NCBI GenBank assembly: GCA_020638195.1
Contig: JACKJC010000002.1
Coordinates: forward strand, 620,001 to 684,000
Length of the DNA: 64,000 nt
Origin: Methylobacteriaceae bacterium
GTDB taxonomy: Bacteria; Pseudomonadota; Alphaproteobacteria; Rhizobiales; Beijerinckiaceae
Reading direction: 5' to 3'
In this document: positions 53,752 through 61,734 of the stretch, one piece after another
Position numbering within the stretch: position 1 is the first letter of the stretch
How the letters are laid out: every line of letters starts with the position of its first letter
Made by a program: the position numbers and the translations under genes
Notes under the pieces: generated by a model
The model's input: the letters and a program-made list of their open reading frames with translations, nothing else
Told to the model about the DNA's origin: nothing
The model's database searches: none

Positions 53752-54618
53752 TTGAGCGCCAAGAGCCACCCGTCTTCGCCGCTCGTCCTGCATGACGTCG
53801 CGAGTCTTCGTGCGCAAGTTCGGGCGTGGCGGGCGGCGGGCGAACGCGTCGCGCTCGTGCCGACGATGGGCGCGCTGCACGCGGGCCATGTGTCGCTGGT
53901 GGAGGAGGGGTTCCGCCGCGCCGACCGGGTGATCGCGACCGTCTTCGTCAATCCCACGCAATTCGCGCCGACGGAGGATTTCTCCAAATATCCGCGCACG
54001 CTGCCGGCCGATGTCGAAAAGCTCGGCAGGGTCGGTTGCGACGTGTGTTTCGCGCCCGATGTCTCGCAAATGTATCCGGAGGGTTTCGCGACCACGGTGA
54101 CGCTGGTGGGGCCTGCCAAGGTCGATCTGGAGGACCGTTTCCGTCCGACCCATTTCGCGGGCGTGGCGACGGTCGTGTCCAAACTGCTCAACCAGGCGCA
54201 GGCCGATTGCGCCATCTTCGGCGAGAAGGACTATCAGCAGCTGCGGGTGATCACGCGCATGGCGCGCGACCTCGACATTCCCACCGAGATCGTCGGCGCG
54301 ACGACGGTGCGCGAGGCGGACGGGCTCGCCATGTCCTCGCGCAACGTCTACCTCTCGGCCGACGAGCGCGTGCGCGCCGCCGCCATGTATCGCGCGCTCA
54401 ACCACGCCGCCGCCATGATCCGCGAGGGCGAGGTGATCGGCCACGAAATGACCGAAGCGCGCGAAATGCTGGTCGAGGCGGGCTTCATGGTCGATTACAT
54501 CGAGGCCCGCCACGCCGAGACGCTCGAGCGGATCGCGCGGCGCATCGAGGGGCCGATCCGACTGCTGGCGGCCGCCAAGCTCGGCCAGACGCGGCTGATC
54601 GACAATATCGCGGTTTGA
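53752..54618 (+). CDS. panC: Pantothenate synthetase
   Basis: PanC joins pantoate and beta-alanine with ATP to give pantothenate for CoA synthesis. Core motifs are VALVPTMGALHAGHVSLV (HxGH nucleotide site), TVFVNPTQFAPTEDFSKYPR, IFGEKDYQQL and GLAMSSRNVYLS. No ATG fits homology. I chose the TTG at 53752 because GAGGAG lies 7 nt upstream, giving 288 aa, the family length. An ATG at 53704 would add 16 residues and overlap the GGCT gene. panB is not in the window. Confidence 0.95.
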   Translation: MSAKSHPSSPLVLHDVASLRAQVRAWRAAGERVALVPTMGALHAGHVSLVEEGFRRADRVIATVFVNPTQFAPTEDFSKYPRTLPADVEKLGRVGCDVCFAPDVSQMYPEGFATTVTLVGPAKVDLEDRFRPTHFAGVATVVSKLLNQAQADCAIFGEKDYQQLRVITRMARDLDIPTEIVGATTVREADGLAMSSRNVYLSADERVRAAAMYRALNHAAAMIREGEVIGHEMTEAREMLVEAGFMVDYIEARHAETLERIARRIEGPIRLLAAAKLGQTRLIDNIAV

Positions 54619-54620
54619 CG

Positions 54621-54899
54621 ATGCGGGCGGTTCGCCTCTTCGTTTCCGGCCGCGTCCAGGGCGTGGGGTTCCGCTATTTCGTCTCTGGCGAGGCGCGCGC
54701 GCTCGGGCTTGCGGGCTTTGTGCGCAATCTTCGCGATGGGCGCGTCGCGGCCGAGGTTTCGGGCCCGGCCGACCGGGTCGAGACACTGATCGCCGCCTGC
54801 CGGCGCGGGCCGCCGGGCTCGCGCGTCGACGGCGTCGAAATTGTCGAGTCGGAGGCCGAGACCCTGCCGGATCCCTTCGAAATCCGGCGCGACGGCTGA
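54621..54899 (+). CDS. acyP: Acylphosphatase
   Basis: This small enzyme hydrolyses acyl-phosphates such as carbamoyl phosphate. The 92-aa protein has the phosphate-binding cradle GRVQGVGFRYF with catalytic Arg18, and Asn36 in FVRNLRDG. Length and ferredoxin-like pattern are standard. It starts 2 nt after the panC stop, so it is probably co-translated with it. Confidence 0.96.
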   Translation: MRAVRLFVSGRVQGVGFRYFVSGEARALGLAGFVRNLRDGRVAAEVSGPADRVETLIAACRRGPPGSRVDGVEIVESEAETLPDPFEIRRDG

Positions 54900-54957
54900 G
54901 CTTTACCGACTGTTGACCATCCGGGCGCAGAATGAAGCCCCTTTCCCGGAAAGCGCG

Positions 54958-55602
54958 ATGCCCAGGCATTTCCTCTGGTTTCTGTTCGACTGGCGCGGCC
55001 GCGTCGCACGCGGGCCGTACCGGATCGCCGTGCTGGTGCTGGCGTTGTTCGTTACGGCCCTCGAGCTCGCGCCGGAGGGGCTGCACCGCCTGCTCGTCGG
55101 GGTACTGATCCTGCAACTGGTCGTACAGGCCGCGCTCGACGCCAAGCGCCTGCACGACATCGGTTTCAGCGCCATGTGGGTGGCCATATCGAGCCTCGGC
55201 TGCATCGCAGGCGCCGCCGCGCTCGCTTCGCAGGCGCCGGAAGCGCTGGAGCTGATCGGTCAGCACGTTCATGAAATTCTCGGACCGGCCGCCGACAAGG
55301 GCGGGCCGCTGGCGATCGCGCTCGCCGGGCTCGAGGCCGCCGCGCTGCTGCGGACTTCGCTGCTGTGGATACCCAAGTCGAATGCGGGCGGCGACGCCTA
55401 CGACTATGCGCCGGGTCTGCGCGGCGCGGATGCCGCCGAAACGGGATCCAAGCTCGACGCCGACGCCCTGATCGCACGCGCACTGGCCGAAGAGCAGGCG
55501 CGCGCCGCCGACGCCATGGCACCGACAGCGCCGCTGTCGCGCTCGAAATCCTTCGGCTCGGGCGGCCCGCGAAAAACATTCGGCGCGCGCAAGTCGGCGT
55601 AA
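54958..55602 (+). CDS. DUF805 membrane protein
   Basis: This 214-aa protein has the DUF805 N-terminal part: WFLFDWRGRVARGPYRIAVL, then hydrophobic helices and DAKRLHDIGFSAMWV, the family hallmark. After the third membrane helix there is a long hydrophilic C-terminus of about 75 residues, rich in Ala, Ser and basic residues and longer than in most relatives. Function is unknown. The stop lies 3 nt from the stop of the convergent lipB. Confidence 0.88.
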   Translation: MPRHFLWFLFDWRGRVARGPYRIAVLVLALFVTALELAPEGLHRLLVGVLILQLVVQAALDAKRLHDIGFSAMWVAISSLGCIAGAAALASQAPEALELIGQHVHEILGPAADKGGPLAIALAGLEAAALLRTSLLWIPKSNAGGDAYDYAPGLRGADAAETGSKLDADALIARALAEEQARAADAMAPTAPLSRSKSFGSGGPRKTFGARKSA

Positions 55603-55605
55603 GCG

Positions 55606-56334
55606 TCAGGCCGCGACGGTCGGCCCGAAAATCTCCTCGAAGGCGCTGCGCAGCGCGACATCGACGTCATGCATGGTCACGGGTAGGCCGAGGTCGGCAA
55701 GGCTGGTGACGCCGTAATGCCTGTCCCGTACGCCGCAGGGCGTTATCCCCGAGAAATGCGTGAGATCGGGCTCGACGTTGAGCGAAATGCCGTGGAACGT
55801 CACCCACTGGCGCACGCGGATGCCGATGGCGGCGATCTTGTCCTCGGCCATTTCGCCCGACAGCCCCGCGGGCTTGTCGGGGCGGCGCGTCCAGACGCCG
55901 ACGCGGTCCTCGCGGCGTTCGCCCTTCACGTTGAAGGCGGCGAGCGATTCCATGATCCAGGCCTCCAGCGCCGCCACGAAGGCGCGCACGTCCTGTTTTC
56001 GGCGCTTCAGGTCGAGCATCACATAGGCGATGCGCTGGCCGGGCCCGTGATAGGTGAATTGCCCGCCGCGCCCGGTTTCGAAGACGGGAAAGCGCGCGTC
56101 CAGCAGGTCGCCCGGCTTGGCCGAGGTGCCGGCGGTGTAGAGCGGGGGGTGTTCGAGCAGCCAGACGCGCTCTGCCGCCTCGCCATGGGCGATCTGCGCG
56201 GCGCGCGTCTCCATTTCGGCCAGCGCCTGTTCGTAGGGCACGAGCGCGTCCGAGACCGCCCATTCGACCGGCGGCGCGCCGGGGCGGGCGAGAAAGCGCG
56301 CGGAAAGCGCGTCGCGGGAAAGCTGCAGTGTCAC
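55606..56334 (-). CDS. lipB: Octanoyl-ACP:protein octanoyltransferase
   Basis: LipB moves octanoate from acyl carrier protein to lipoyl domains, the first step of lipoate synthesis. The signature GRGGQFTYHGPGQRIAYVML, the Lys in EDKIAAIGIRV and the catalytic Cys in GITPCGVRD are present. I placed the start at the GTG at 56334 (242 aa), where homology begins. The frame is open to 56439, but that would run into tRNA-Leu. No strong ribosome binding site is seen, so the start is uncertain. Confidence 0.94.
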   Translation of the reverse strand: MTLQLSRDALSARFLARPGAPPVEWAVSDALVPYEQALAEMETRAAQIAHGEAAERVWLLEHPPLYTAGTSAKPGDLLDARFPVFETGRGGQFTYHGPGQRIAYVMLDLKRRKQDVRAFVAALEAWIMESLAAFNVKGERREDRVGVWTRRPDKPAGLSGEMAEDKIAAIGIRVRQWVTFHGISLNVEPDLTHFSGITPCGVRDRHYGVTSLADLGLPVTMHDVDVALRSAFEEIFGPTVAA

Positions 56335-56431
56335 GAGACTGCAATAGCGCGGCTTTGAGGCCTTGTCAGTCTCATGGGCGTTTGGTAGACGACACGCGCC
56401 GATGCAGAGCGCTTCAGCGCGCTGCGTCCGG

Positions 56432-56518
56432 GCGGCCATGGCGGAATTGGTAGACGCGCTAGCTTGAGGTGCTAGTCCTTTAACCGGGGTGGAAGTTCGA
56501 GTCTTCTTGGCCGCACCA
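56432..56518 (+). tRNA. tRNA-Leu (anticodon GAG)
   Basis: The 87-nt gene has a 7-bp acceptor stem GCGGCCA/TGGCCGC, discriminator A and encoded CCA. The anticodon stem CTAGC/GCTAG encloses the loop TTGAGGT with anticodon GAG (56466-56468), reading CUC. A long variable arm and the T-arm GGAAG-TTCGAGT-CTTCT are typical of class II leucine tRNA. A strong terminator follows 25 nt later. Confidence 0.97.
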
Positions 56519-56542
56519 AGCGCCTTACCAGCGCAGACGACA

Positions 56543-56577
56543 AAAGCCCGGTTCGCGAGAACCGGGCTTTGTTTTTT
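56543..56577 (+). terminator. Strong terminator after tRNA-Leu
   Basis: This is a perfect 12-bp stem (56543-56554 with 56559-56570) with a GCGA tetraloop and the tail GTTTTTT. The stem begins with AAA, so it may also slow transcription of the converging gene on the minus strand. Confidence 0.93.
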
Positions 56578-56604
56578 GCGGTTGTCTGGCCGGGACGACG
56601 TTTC

Positions 56605-57267
56605 TCAATTCGACGCGAAGCAGTACAGCAGCCCGCCGCCGCCGGTCGCGTTGAGCGCCGGAATGCTGCAGCCGCGGCTGGGGTGCGACGAATTCCAGGA
56701 ATGCGAGGGCACGTCGTCGCGCAGGCCCATGCGGTCGGAATGGCCGACCATGGCCGAACCTTCGCCGCCCTTGGTCCAGTTGCCGCAGGTCATGTCCTTG
56801 CCGGCGGGCAGGGCCTTGCCCTCCATGTCCGAGCCGGTGAGCACATCGTGATTGTTGTTGTTGAAGCCGGCGCCGGCGATCTTGCGGCCGCCCTCGGTCA
56901 GGGCGTTGTCGAGCGATAGCTTGGCGTCCTTGTGCAGCTCGTCGAGATTGGCGGCGATCTGGACGCCCTTGGCGTTCTTCCATGGGCCCTTGCCGATACG
57001 GTCGCGGGCATTGACCGCGCCGGCGCCCTGTGTGGACAGGTAGGCCCGCCAGGTCTTGGCGCCTGCGCCGGCCGTCGTGGCCAGTGTCTGGCAGTGCTTG
57101 TCGGCGCCTTCGAGGCCGCCGAGATTGGCGCCGTCGGGGCCGGGCTTGGACGTGACGAAGAAGGTCATGTCCGGAAACTGCGGCGGGCCTTGCTGCGCGA
57201 CCGCGACGCTGGCCCAGAGCGCGCCAGACAGAATGGCCGACAGCCCGATGATTTTGCGATTTTGCAT
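56605..57267 (-). CDS. Secreted lectin/endostatin-like domain protein
   Basis: This 220-aa protein has a signal peptide of about 24 residues (ending AVA). The mature part has FVTSKPGPDGANLGGLEGAD, WRAYLSTQGAGAVNARDRI, HDVLTGSDMEGKA, SWNSSHPSRGCS and GLLYCFASN. This pattern is seen in proteobacterial secreted proteins often labelled lectin-like or endostatin-like (from memory). Four Cys could form two disulfides. Function is unknown. GGAGGAAGGAC precedes the ATG. It is divergent from the SDR gene with 188 nt between. Confidence 0.8.
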   Translation of the reverse strand: MQNRKIIGLSAILSGALWASVAVAQQGPPQFPDMTFFVTSKPGPDGANLGGLEGADKHCQTLATTAGAGAKTWRAYLSTQGAGAVNARDRIGKGPWKNAKGVQIAANLDELHKDAKLSLDNALTEGGRKIAGAGFNNNNHDVLTGSDMEGKALPAGKDMTCGNWTKGGEGSAMVGHSDRMGLRDDVPSHSWNSSHPSRGCSIPALNATGGGGLLYCFASN

Positions 57268-57455
57268 GTTTGTCCTTCCTCCCTGTCTACATGCAGGGAT
57301 CTCAGGTCGATGCGCGGCGACGGTCAAAACACGATGTCGTGAGAACGGCCGCGCCGGCGCCAGCGGCGCCTTGCCATGTTGCAAACGCGCTTGTCGGGCG
57401 CGCTCGGGCTGCGCCACTATGCTGGGAAAGCAACGCAAACGAGGAATCGCCCGTC

Positions 57456-58229
57456 ATGAGTTCTTCATCCCGTCCCGTGGCCGTCGTCACGGGGTCGTCG
57501 ACCGGCATAGGCGCGGCTACCGCGATCAAGTTCGCCGAGAGCGGCTACAACGTGGTCATCAATTATTCGCGCGATCCGGCGCCGGCGCTCGAGGTCGCGA
57601 CCGCCTGCCGCAAGGCGGGCGCCGAGGTCGAGACGATCAAGGCCGACGTCTCGTCCGACGCCGACTGCAAGATGATGGCCGAGATGGTGGAAAAGCGCTG
57701 GGGCGGCGCGCGGCATCTCGTGAACAATGCGGGCCGCACCAAATTCGTGGCGCAGCGCGATCTCGACGGGCTGAGCGCGGAAGACTTCCAGTCGATCTAC
57801 GCGGTCAACGTTATCGGCGCCTTCCAGATGTCGCGCGCCTTCGCGCCGCTGCTGCGCAGGGAAAAGGGGGCGGCGATCGTCAATGTGTCGTCGATCGCCG
57901 CCGTCATGGCGCGCGGCTCGTCGATCGCCTACATGGCCTCCAAGGGCGCGCTCAACACGCTGACGATGGCGCTCGCGCGCGCATTGGGGCCGGAGATTCG
58001 GGTCAACGGAGTCGGACCCGGCATGATCGAATCGGACTGGCTGAAGAACGGCTACGGCGCGGACGCCTACGAGGCGATGGGCAAGATGTATCGCGATACG
58101 GCCGCGCTCAACGCGACTATCTCGCCGGAGGACGTAGCCCAAACGATCTACGGGCTCTGCACGGCTTTCCCGAAGACGACGGGCGAAACCGTGCTAGTGG
58201 ATGCAGGTTTCCGCATCCAGAAGGCGTAG
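57456..58229 (+). CDS. Short-chain dehydrogenase/reductase
   Basis: This 257-aa NAD(P)-dependent oxidoreductase is of the classical SDR type. The cofactor loop is VTGSSTGIGAAT, with the NNAG motif (HLVNNAGRT), catalytic Ser in VNVSSIAAV and YMASK with Tyr and Lys. The fatty-acid FabG group is closest, but the substrate is open. An upstream open frame is not homologous. GAGGAATCGCCCGTC precedes the ATG. The acyltransferase and enoyl-CoA hydratase genes follow on the same strand, suggesting a lipid-related cluster. Confidence 0.92.
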   Translation: MSSSSRPVAVVTGSSTGIGAATAIKFAESGYNVVINYSRDPAPALEVATACRKAGAEVETIKADVSSDADCKMMAEMVEKRWGGARHLVNNAGRTKFVAQRDLDGLSAEDFQSIYAVNVIGAFQMSRAFAPLLRREKGAAIVNVSSIAAVMARGSSIAYMASKGALNTLTMALARALGPEIRVNGVGPGMIESDWLKNGYGADAYEAMGKMYRDTAALNATISPEDVAQTIYGLCTAFPKTTGETVLVDAGFRIQKA

Positions 58230-58266
58230 TCATTTGAGCAATCAGAACGGCGGCGATCTCGCCGGA

Positions 58267-58914
58267 ATGCAGACGACCGTCGGCGAGGGGGTCGCGCGGC
58301 GAGGCAACGGCCTTTCGCAATGGCTGGGTCGCGCCATGCTGCGGCTCATGGGCTGGACCGTACAGGGGCCGATCGCCGACGTGCCGAAAATGGTGATGAT
58401 CGGCGCGCCGCACACGAGCAACATGGACGGCGTGCTGGCCATCGCCACGCTCACCGCCTACCGGCTGCGCGCGGGCACGATGATCAAGGACACGGCGTTC
58501 AAGGGCGCGATGGGGCCGATCCTGCGCTGGTTCGGCGCCATTCCGATCAATCGTCGCGCGGCGGGCGGCGTCGTGGGCGCGAGCGTCGGCGCCTTTCGCG
58601 ACAACGAGAAACTGATCCTGCTGATCGCGCCGGAAGGTACGCGCAGCAACGCCGAGGAGTGGAAGCGCGGCTTTCATCTGATCGCCGCATCCGCCGGCGT
58701 GCCGATCCTGCCGGCGGCGATCGACTACGTGCGCAAGCGCATCACCTTCGGCCCGCCGGTCTACACGACCGACGATTACGAAGGCGATCTGGCGCGAATT
58801 CTCGAATTCTATCGTCTCTACGGTTCGCCGCGTCATCCGGAGCGCGCCTCGGCGCCGATCTGCCGGGTGCTCGGCCTGCCGGTCAAGGCGACGACTGCGC
58901 AGCCGAATGCGTGA
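58267..58914 (+). CDS. PlsC-like lysophospholipid acyltransferase family protein
   Basis: This is a 215-aa acyltransferase with the two family boxes: the HX4D motif in GAPHTSNMDG and the second box in IAPEGTRSN. A third segment, VPILPAAIDY, also fits. It is likely peripheral or anchored at the inner membrane and acylates a glycerolipid or similar. The start is uncertain: ATG 58267 (used), TTG 58234 or ATG 58201. It lies between the SDR and enoyl-CoA hydratase genes. Confidence 0.88.
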   Translation: MQTTVGEGVARRGNGLSQWLGRAMLRLMGWTVQGPIADVPKMVMIGAPHTSNMDGVLAIATLTAYRLRAGTMIKDTAFKGAMGPILRWFGAIPINRRAAGGVVGASVGAFRDNEKLILLIAPEGTRSNAEEWKRGFHLIAASAGVPILPAAIDYVRKRITFGPPVYTTDDYEGDLARILEFYRLYGSPRHPERASAPICRVLGLPVKATTAQPNA

Positions 58915-58938
58915 CAAAATCAGGGAGAGGTTTCGCGC

Positions 58939-59757
58939 ATGAGCAATGTCACGACGACCCACGGCGCCGGACACAACGAAGTCCTCTACGAGATCGAGGA
59001 CGGCAATATCGCGTTGATCACGCTCAACGCGCCGGAGCGGATGAACACGATTTCCCGGGACATGCTCGGCGAACTGACGCGCCTGCTGGTGAAAGCCAAT
59101 GAGGATCCGGCCGTGCGCTGCGTGATTCTTACCGGCGTCGGCCGCGCTTTTTGCGCAGGCCTCGATCTTCGCGAGGCGCGCGAGGGCGGGGGCATTTCGG
59201 CGGCCTCCAGCTCCACCAATCTCGATCTGCGCAACACGCCGCCCACGGTAATGTTCGAAATGGACAAGCCGACCATCTGCGCCGTCAACGGCGGCGCCGC
59301 GGGCTACGGCATGGACACGGCGCTCGGCTGCGATATCCGCATCATGGCGGAAAGCGCGAAAATGGCGGCGGCCTTCGTCAAGCGCGGCGTGGTGCCGGAA
59401 TCCGGCGGCACCTGGTTCTTGCCGCGCATGATCGGCTGGGCGAAGGCGTCTGAACTGATCTTTACGGGCCGCACGCTTTCGGCGCGCGAATGCGTGGAGT
59501 GGGGCATCGCCAACGAAGTCGTCCCCGACGGCGAATTGATGGGCCGCGCCCGTGCGCTCGCGCGCGAAATCGCGGCCAATGCGCCGCTCGCCGTGCAGGC
59601 CGCCAAGCGCATGATGCGTATGGGGATGAACGAGACGTTCAAGGACCATGTGCACCACGTCTACCTGCAATTGCTGCCGCTGTTCCGGTCCGAGGACATG
59701 AAGGAGGGCGTGCGCGCCTTCATGGAAAAGCGGGAGCCGAACTTCTCGGGCAAGTGA
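58939..59757 (+). CDS. Enoyl-CoA hydratase/isomerase family protein
   Basis: This 272-aa crotonase-fold enzyme has the CoA-binding and oxyanion segment GVGRAFCAGLDLREAREG and the second oxyanion region INCGAAGYGMDTALGCDI-like at residues 115-132. Glu appears in VVPESGGTWFLPRMIGWAKA, matching one catalytic Glu of hydratases. It may take part in fatty-acid oxidation. The exact reaction is not fixed by sequence. GGGAGAGG precedes the ATG. It probably shares a transcript with the acyltransferase. Confidence 0.92.
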   Translation: MSNVTTTHGAGHNEVLYEIEDGNIALITLNAPERMNTISRDMLGELTRLLVKANEDPAVRCVILTGVGRAFCAGLDLREAREGGGISAASSSTNLDLRNTPPTVMFEMDKPTICAVNGGAAGYGMDTALGCDIRIMAESAKMAAAFVKRGVVPESGGTWFLPRMIGWAKASELIFTGRTLSARECVEWGIANEVVPDGELMGRARALAREIAANAPLAVQAAKRMMRMGMNETFKDHVHHVYLQLLPLFRSEDMKEGVRAFMEKREPNFSGK

Positions 59758-59767
59758 GAGAGGCGGC

Positions 59768-60148
59768 ATGATCTACATCGCGGCGATCGCGGCGATCGTC
59801 ATTCTGCTCCTGCAATTCACCGACTCGATTCCCATGGCGAGCGTCGGCGGAGCGATGACGATCGCTATCGCCTATATCGGCGCGGCGCTGGCCGTCGGGA
59901 TCCACGAAGCGTGGACGAAGAAGCGGGGCGTGTTCGGCTGGGTCGTCAACATCCTCGTCACTTTCGTCGGCGCTGTCGCGGCGGCGACGCTTGGCGGCGA
60001 TTCGCTGGCCATGCTGCTCAGCGATGGCTCGGGGTCGCTGGCGGCGGCGGGCGGGGCGCGCTTTTCCATCGCGCTCGTCGGCGGGATGCTGATCACGTTG
60101 CTGGGCGCGTGGGGCGCGCTGTGGATCGTGAACCGCTGGCGGTCGTGA
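59768..60148 (+). CDS. Small integral membrane protein, uncharacterised
   Basis: This 126-aa protein has four hydrophobic segments: IAAIAAIVILLLQF, ASVGGAMTIAIAYIGAALAV, WVVNILVTFVGAVAAATLG and IALVGGMLITLLGAWGALWIV. Gly and Ala are frequent, as in small membrane proteins of unknown role. The start is 11 nt after the hydratase stop with AGAGGCGGC before it, so it could be co-transcribed. No family is recognised. Confidence 0.8.
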   Translation: MIYIAAIAAIVILLLQFTDSIPMASVGGAMTIAIAYIGAALAVGIHEAWTKKRGVFGWVVNILVTFVGAVAAATLGGDSLAMLLSDGSGSLAAAGGARFSIALVGGMLITLLGAWGALWIVNRWRS

Positions 60149-60169
60149 TTCTCCCGCGATAGCGCGGGA

Positions 60170-60397
60170 TCAGCCGGATTTCGCCTGCTGCAGCACGAAG
60201 ACGCGCAGCGCCGACGACAGGTTGGCTTCGCCGCGCGCCGCGTCGACCTCGGCGACGAGCGAAGCCACGGATTGTGCGCGCTGTTCGGCGATCGCGCGCA
60301 ATTCGCTCCAGAAGATTTCCTCGAGCGACACGCTGGTGCGATGGCCTGATATCGACAGCGAGCGCTTGACCACGCGCTGCGGCGCGGACTCATTCAT
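60170..60397 (-). CDS. Ribbon-helix-helix domain protein
   Basis: This 75-aa protein has KRSLSISGHRTSVSLEEIFW followed by two helices, matching the alphaproteobacterial RHH_4 type of ribbon-helix-helix fold, which usually binds DNA as a dimer. No partner toxin is present. It overlaps the DUF4169 gene by 8 nt and is the last gene of the sspB operon, so all three are probably expressed together. Confidence 0.88.
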   Translation of the reverse strand: MNESAPQRVVKRSLSISGHRTSVSLEEIFWSELRAIAEQRAQSVASLVAEVDAARGEANLSSALRVFVLQQAKSG

Positions 60398-60575
60398 CCG
60401 GTTTGTCGAGGCGATGGCCGTCGAGGCGGCGGGCGTCGAGCGTGCGCTGCGCCTCGGTTTCCTGACGTTCCGCCCTCGTGCGGCCGAAGGCGATGCGATT
60501 GTCGGCGGCTTTCGTCCCGGCCTCCTTGCGCGCGCGTTCCTTTCGCGCGCGTCGGAGGTTCACGACGTCGCCCAT
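60390..60575 (-). CDS. DUF4169 protein
   Basis: This is a 61-aa, highly charged protein. MGDVVNLRRARKERARKEAG, then NRIAFGRTRAERQETEA and LDARRLDGHRLD, is the DUF4169 pattern, a short alphaproteobacterial family of unknown function. The ATG at 60575 shares its A with the TGA stop of sspB (ATGA-type overlap of one base). The gene also overlaps the RHH gene, giving a compact three-gene operon. Confidence 0.9.
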   Translation of the reverse strand: MGDVVNLRRARKERARKEAGTKAADNRIAFGRTRAERQETEAQRTLDARRLDGHRLDKPDE

Positions 60576-61153
60576 CAAGTGTTCTTCTTGCGGAAGGCGT
60601 CGATGGAGACGACCTTCGGCGAATCCTCGAGCGGCTCGGCCGGCGGCTCGACGGCAGGCTCGGAGGCGCTGCCGCGCGTCGGACGGGCGGCAGGGGCAGG
60701 GGCCTTCTCGGGCGGCGCCTCGGCAACCGGCTCGCTGGGTACGGCGGCGAGCACGGGCGCGGGTCCCGACTTCTCCTCGTCCGCGATCGCGTCCGGATCG
60801 TCGGCGGTGAATTCCGCTCCGAAATTGACGGAGGGATCGAAGAACCCGCTCACGGCCGCGAAGGGAATCTCCAGCTTTTCCGGCACGCGGCGGAAAGACA
60901 GGCCGACCTCGAAGTTCTGGTCGTGCACCTTCAGGTCCCAGAACTGGTGCTGGAGGATGATGGTCATCTGTTCCGGATATTCGGCGCGCAGCCGATCCGA
61001 CATGACGACGCCCGGCGCGCCTGTCTTGAAGGTAATGTAAAAATGATGCTCGCCCGGAAGCCCATGCTGCGCGGCGTCGGTCAGCACCTTGCGGAAGATG
61101 CCCCGGAAGGCCTCCTGCACGAGCAGGTCGTATCTGATGTGGTCGGTCGCCAT
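60575..61153 (-). CDS. sspB: SspB, alpha-type ClpXP adaptor for ssrA-tagged proteins
   Basis: SspB delivers tmRNA-tagged proteins to the ClpXP protease. The 192-aa protein has the alphaproteobacterial substrate-binding domain (about 1-125): MATDHIRYDLLVQEAFRG, PGEHHFYITFKTGAPGV, YPEQMTIILQHQFWDLKV and FEVGLSFRRVPEKLEIPF. A flexible Pro/Ala/Glu-rich linker follows and then the C-terminal ClpX-docking tail (about 180-192, VVSIDAFRKKNT). I chose the ATG at 61153 from homology, and the frame stays open 29 codons upstream. It lies about 110 nt downstream of the tmRNA on the same strand. Confidence 0.93.
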   Translation of the reverse strand: MATDHIRYDLLVQEAFRGIFRKVLTDAAQHGLPGEHHFYITFKTGAPGVVMSDRLRAEYPEQMTIILQHQFWDLKVHDQNFEVGLSFRRVPEKLEIPFAAVSGFFDPSVNFGAEFTADDPDAIADEEKSGPAPVLAAVPSEPVAEAPPEKAPAPAARPTRGSASEPAVEPPAEPLEDSPKVVSIDAFRKKNT

Positions 61154-61261
61154 GATGCGGCGTTCGGCTTTCGGTTCCGCGTCCGCCAAGTCGGACGCCT
61201 GCATTTTGCGCCCGATTCGCCGGGCCCTCGCGACGCGCACGCTATACCCGAACCGGGTTGA

Positions 61262-61598
61262 TGAGAAAGTGGAGGCTTCTGTTGCCAGGCGCCTCCGAGC
61301 CCCGCCTAGAAGGTGCTAACCCCCTAGGGCTTGATTCCCAGTACCTTCACCGCATTACGCGGCGACGGCCACCGGAGCATAGTTGTCGTTGGCAACTATA
61401 GGTTTGACCCGATAACGGCGGTATCATGCCGGGCAAAAGATCTTCCTTTACGCCCCCGTCGATCCTGTTTCGCCCCCGCCGCAACCCAGATCCGCAAAAA
61501 TGCGAGGTCTGGGCTGGGGTGGAGGCGCCGGGTACCGCCCCCGGGTCCGGATGGTTTATTACGAAGCCTGTTTATCGCCATAGTCTTCTTGCGAAGAC
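61262..61598 (-). ncRNA. ssrA: Circularly permuted two-piece tmRNA (ends approximate)
   Basis: The order on the minus strand is permuted. First comes the acceptor piece (about 61598-61518) with the T-arm region and 3' end CGCCTCCA. Next is an intervening hairpin (CCCAGA/TCTGGG). Then comes the coding piece starting GGGGGCG at 61477. The 7-bp acceptor stem contains a G3-U70-type pair, the alanine identity element. The tag frame (61355-61393) and a terminal stem GGAGGC/GCCTCC (61271-61276 with 61291-61296) follow. After the discriminator A the genome reads CCC, so the final A of CCA is not encoded. tmRNA rescues stalled ribosomes and tags the nascent chain. Confidence 0.93.
61355..61393 (-). 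other. tmRNA tag reading frame (ANDNYAPVAVAA, stop TAA)
   Basis: Starting from the resume codon GCC at 61391-61393, the frame encodes ANDNYAPVAVAA and ends TAA (61355-61357). With the alanine carried by the tmRNA the added tag would be 13 residues. The start (AANDN) and end (AVAA) match alphaproteobacterial tags such as Caulobacter's. The last residues are the ClpX signal. Confidence 0.93.
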
Positions 61599-61604
61599 GG
61601 ATCG

Positions 61605-61633
61605 AATATAGTGCGCTCCGCCCCGGAGCGAAA
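61605..61633 (-). promoter_or_regulatory. Candidate promoter of the tmRNA gene
   Basis: On the minus strand TTTCGC (61633-61628), a 17-nt spacer and TATATT (61610-61605) precede the acceptor piece by about 7 nt. The -10 is good, the -35 is weak. A hairpin GTCTTC-GCAA-GAAGAC (61598-61583) lies at the predicted RNA start. Confidence 0.5.
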
Positions 61634-61734
61634 GGGCGCCCTGGAGAAGGCCGCGCCACTAAATCGCCGGAAAAATTAACATGAGAACCTTCGAGACGGT
61701 GTTCACCGGTCCGGATCGTGGTAGATAGTGGCCA

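Noticed and set aside
60170..60578. RHH and DUF4169 genes as a toxin-antitoxin pair
   Set aside because: DUF4169 does not look like a toxin, and both are overlapping members of the sspB operon. No killing function is indicated.
61396..61659. 87-codon minus-strand frame within the tmRNA gene
   Set aside because: It coincides with the structured tmRNA pieces, and base pairing and the tag frame explain the sequence.
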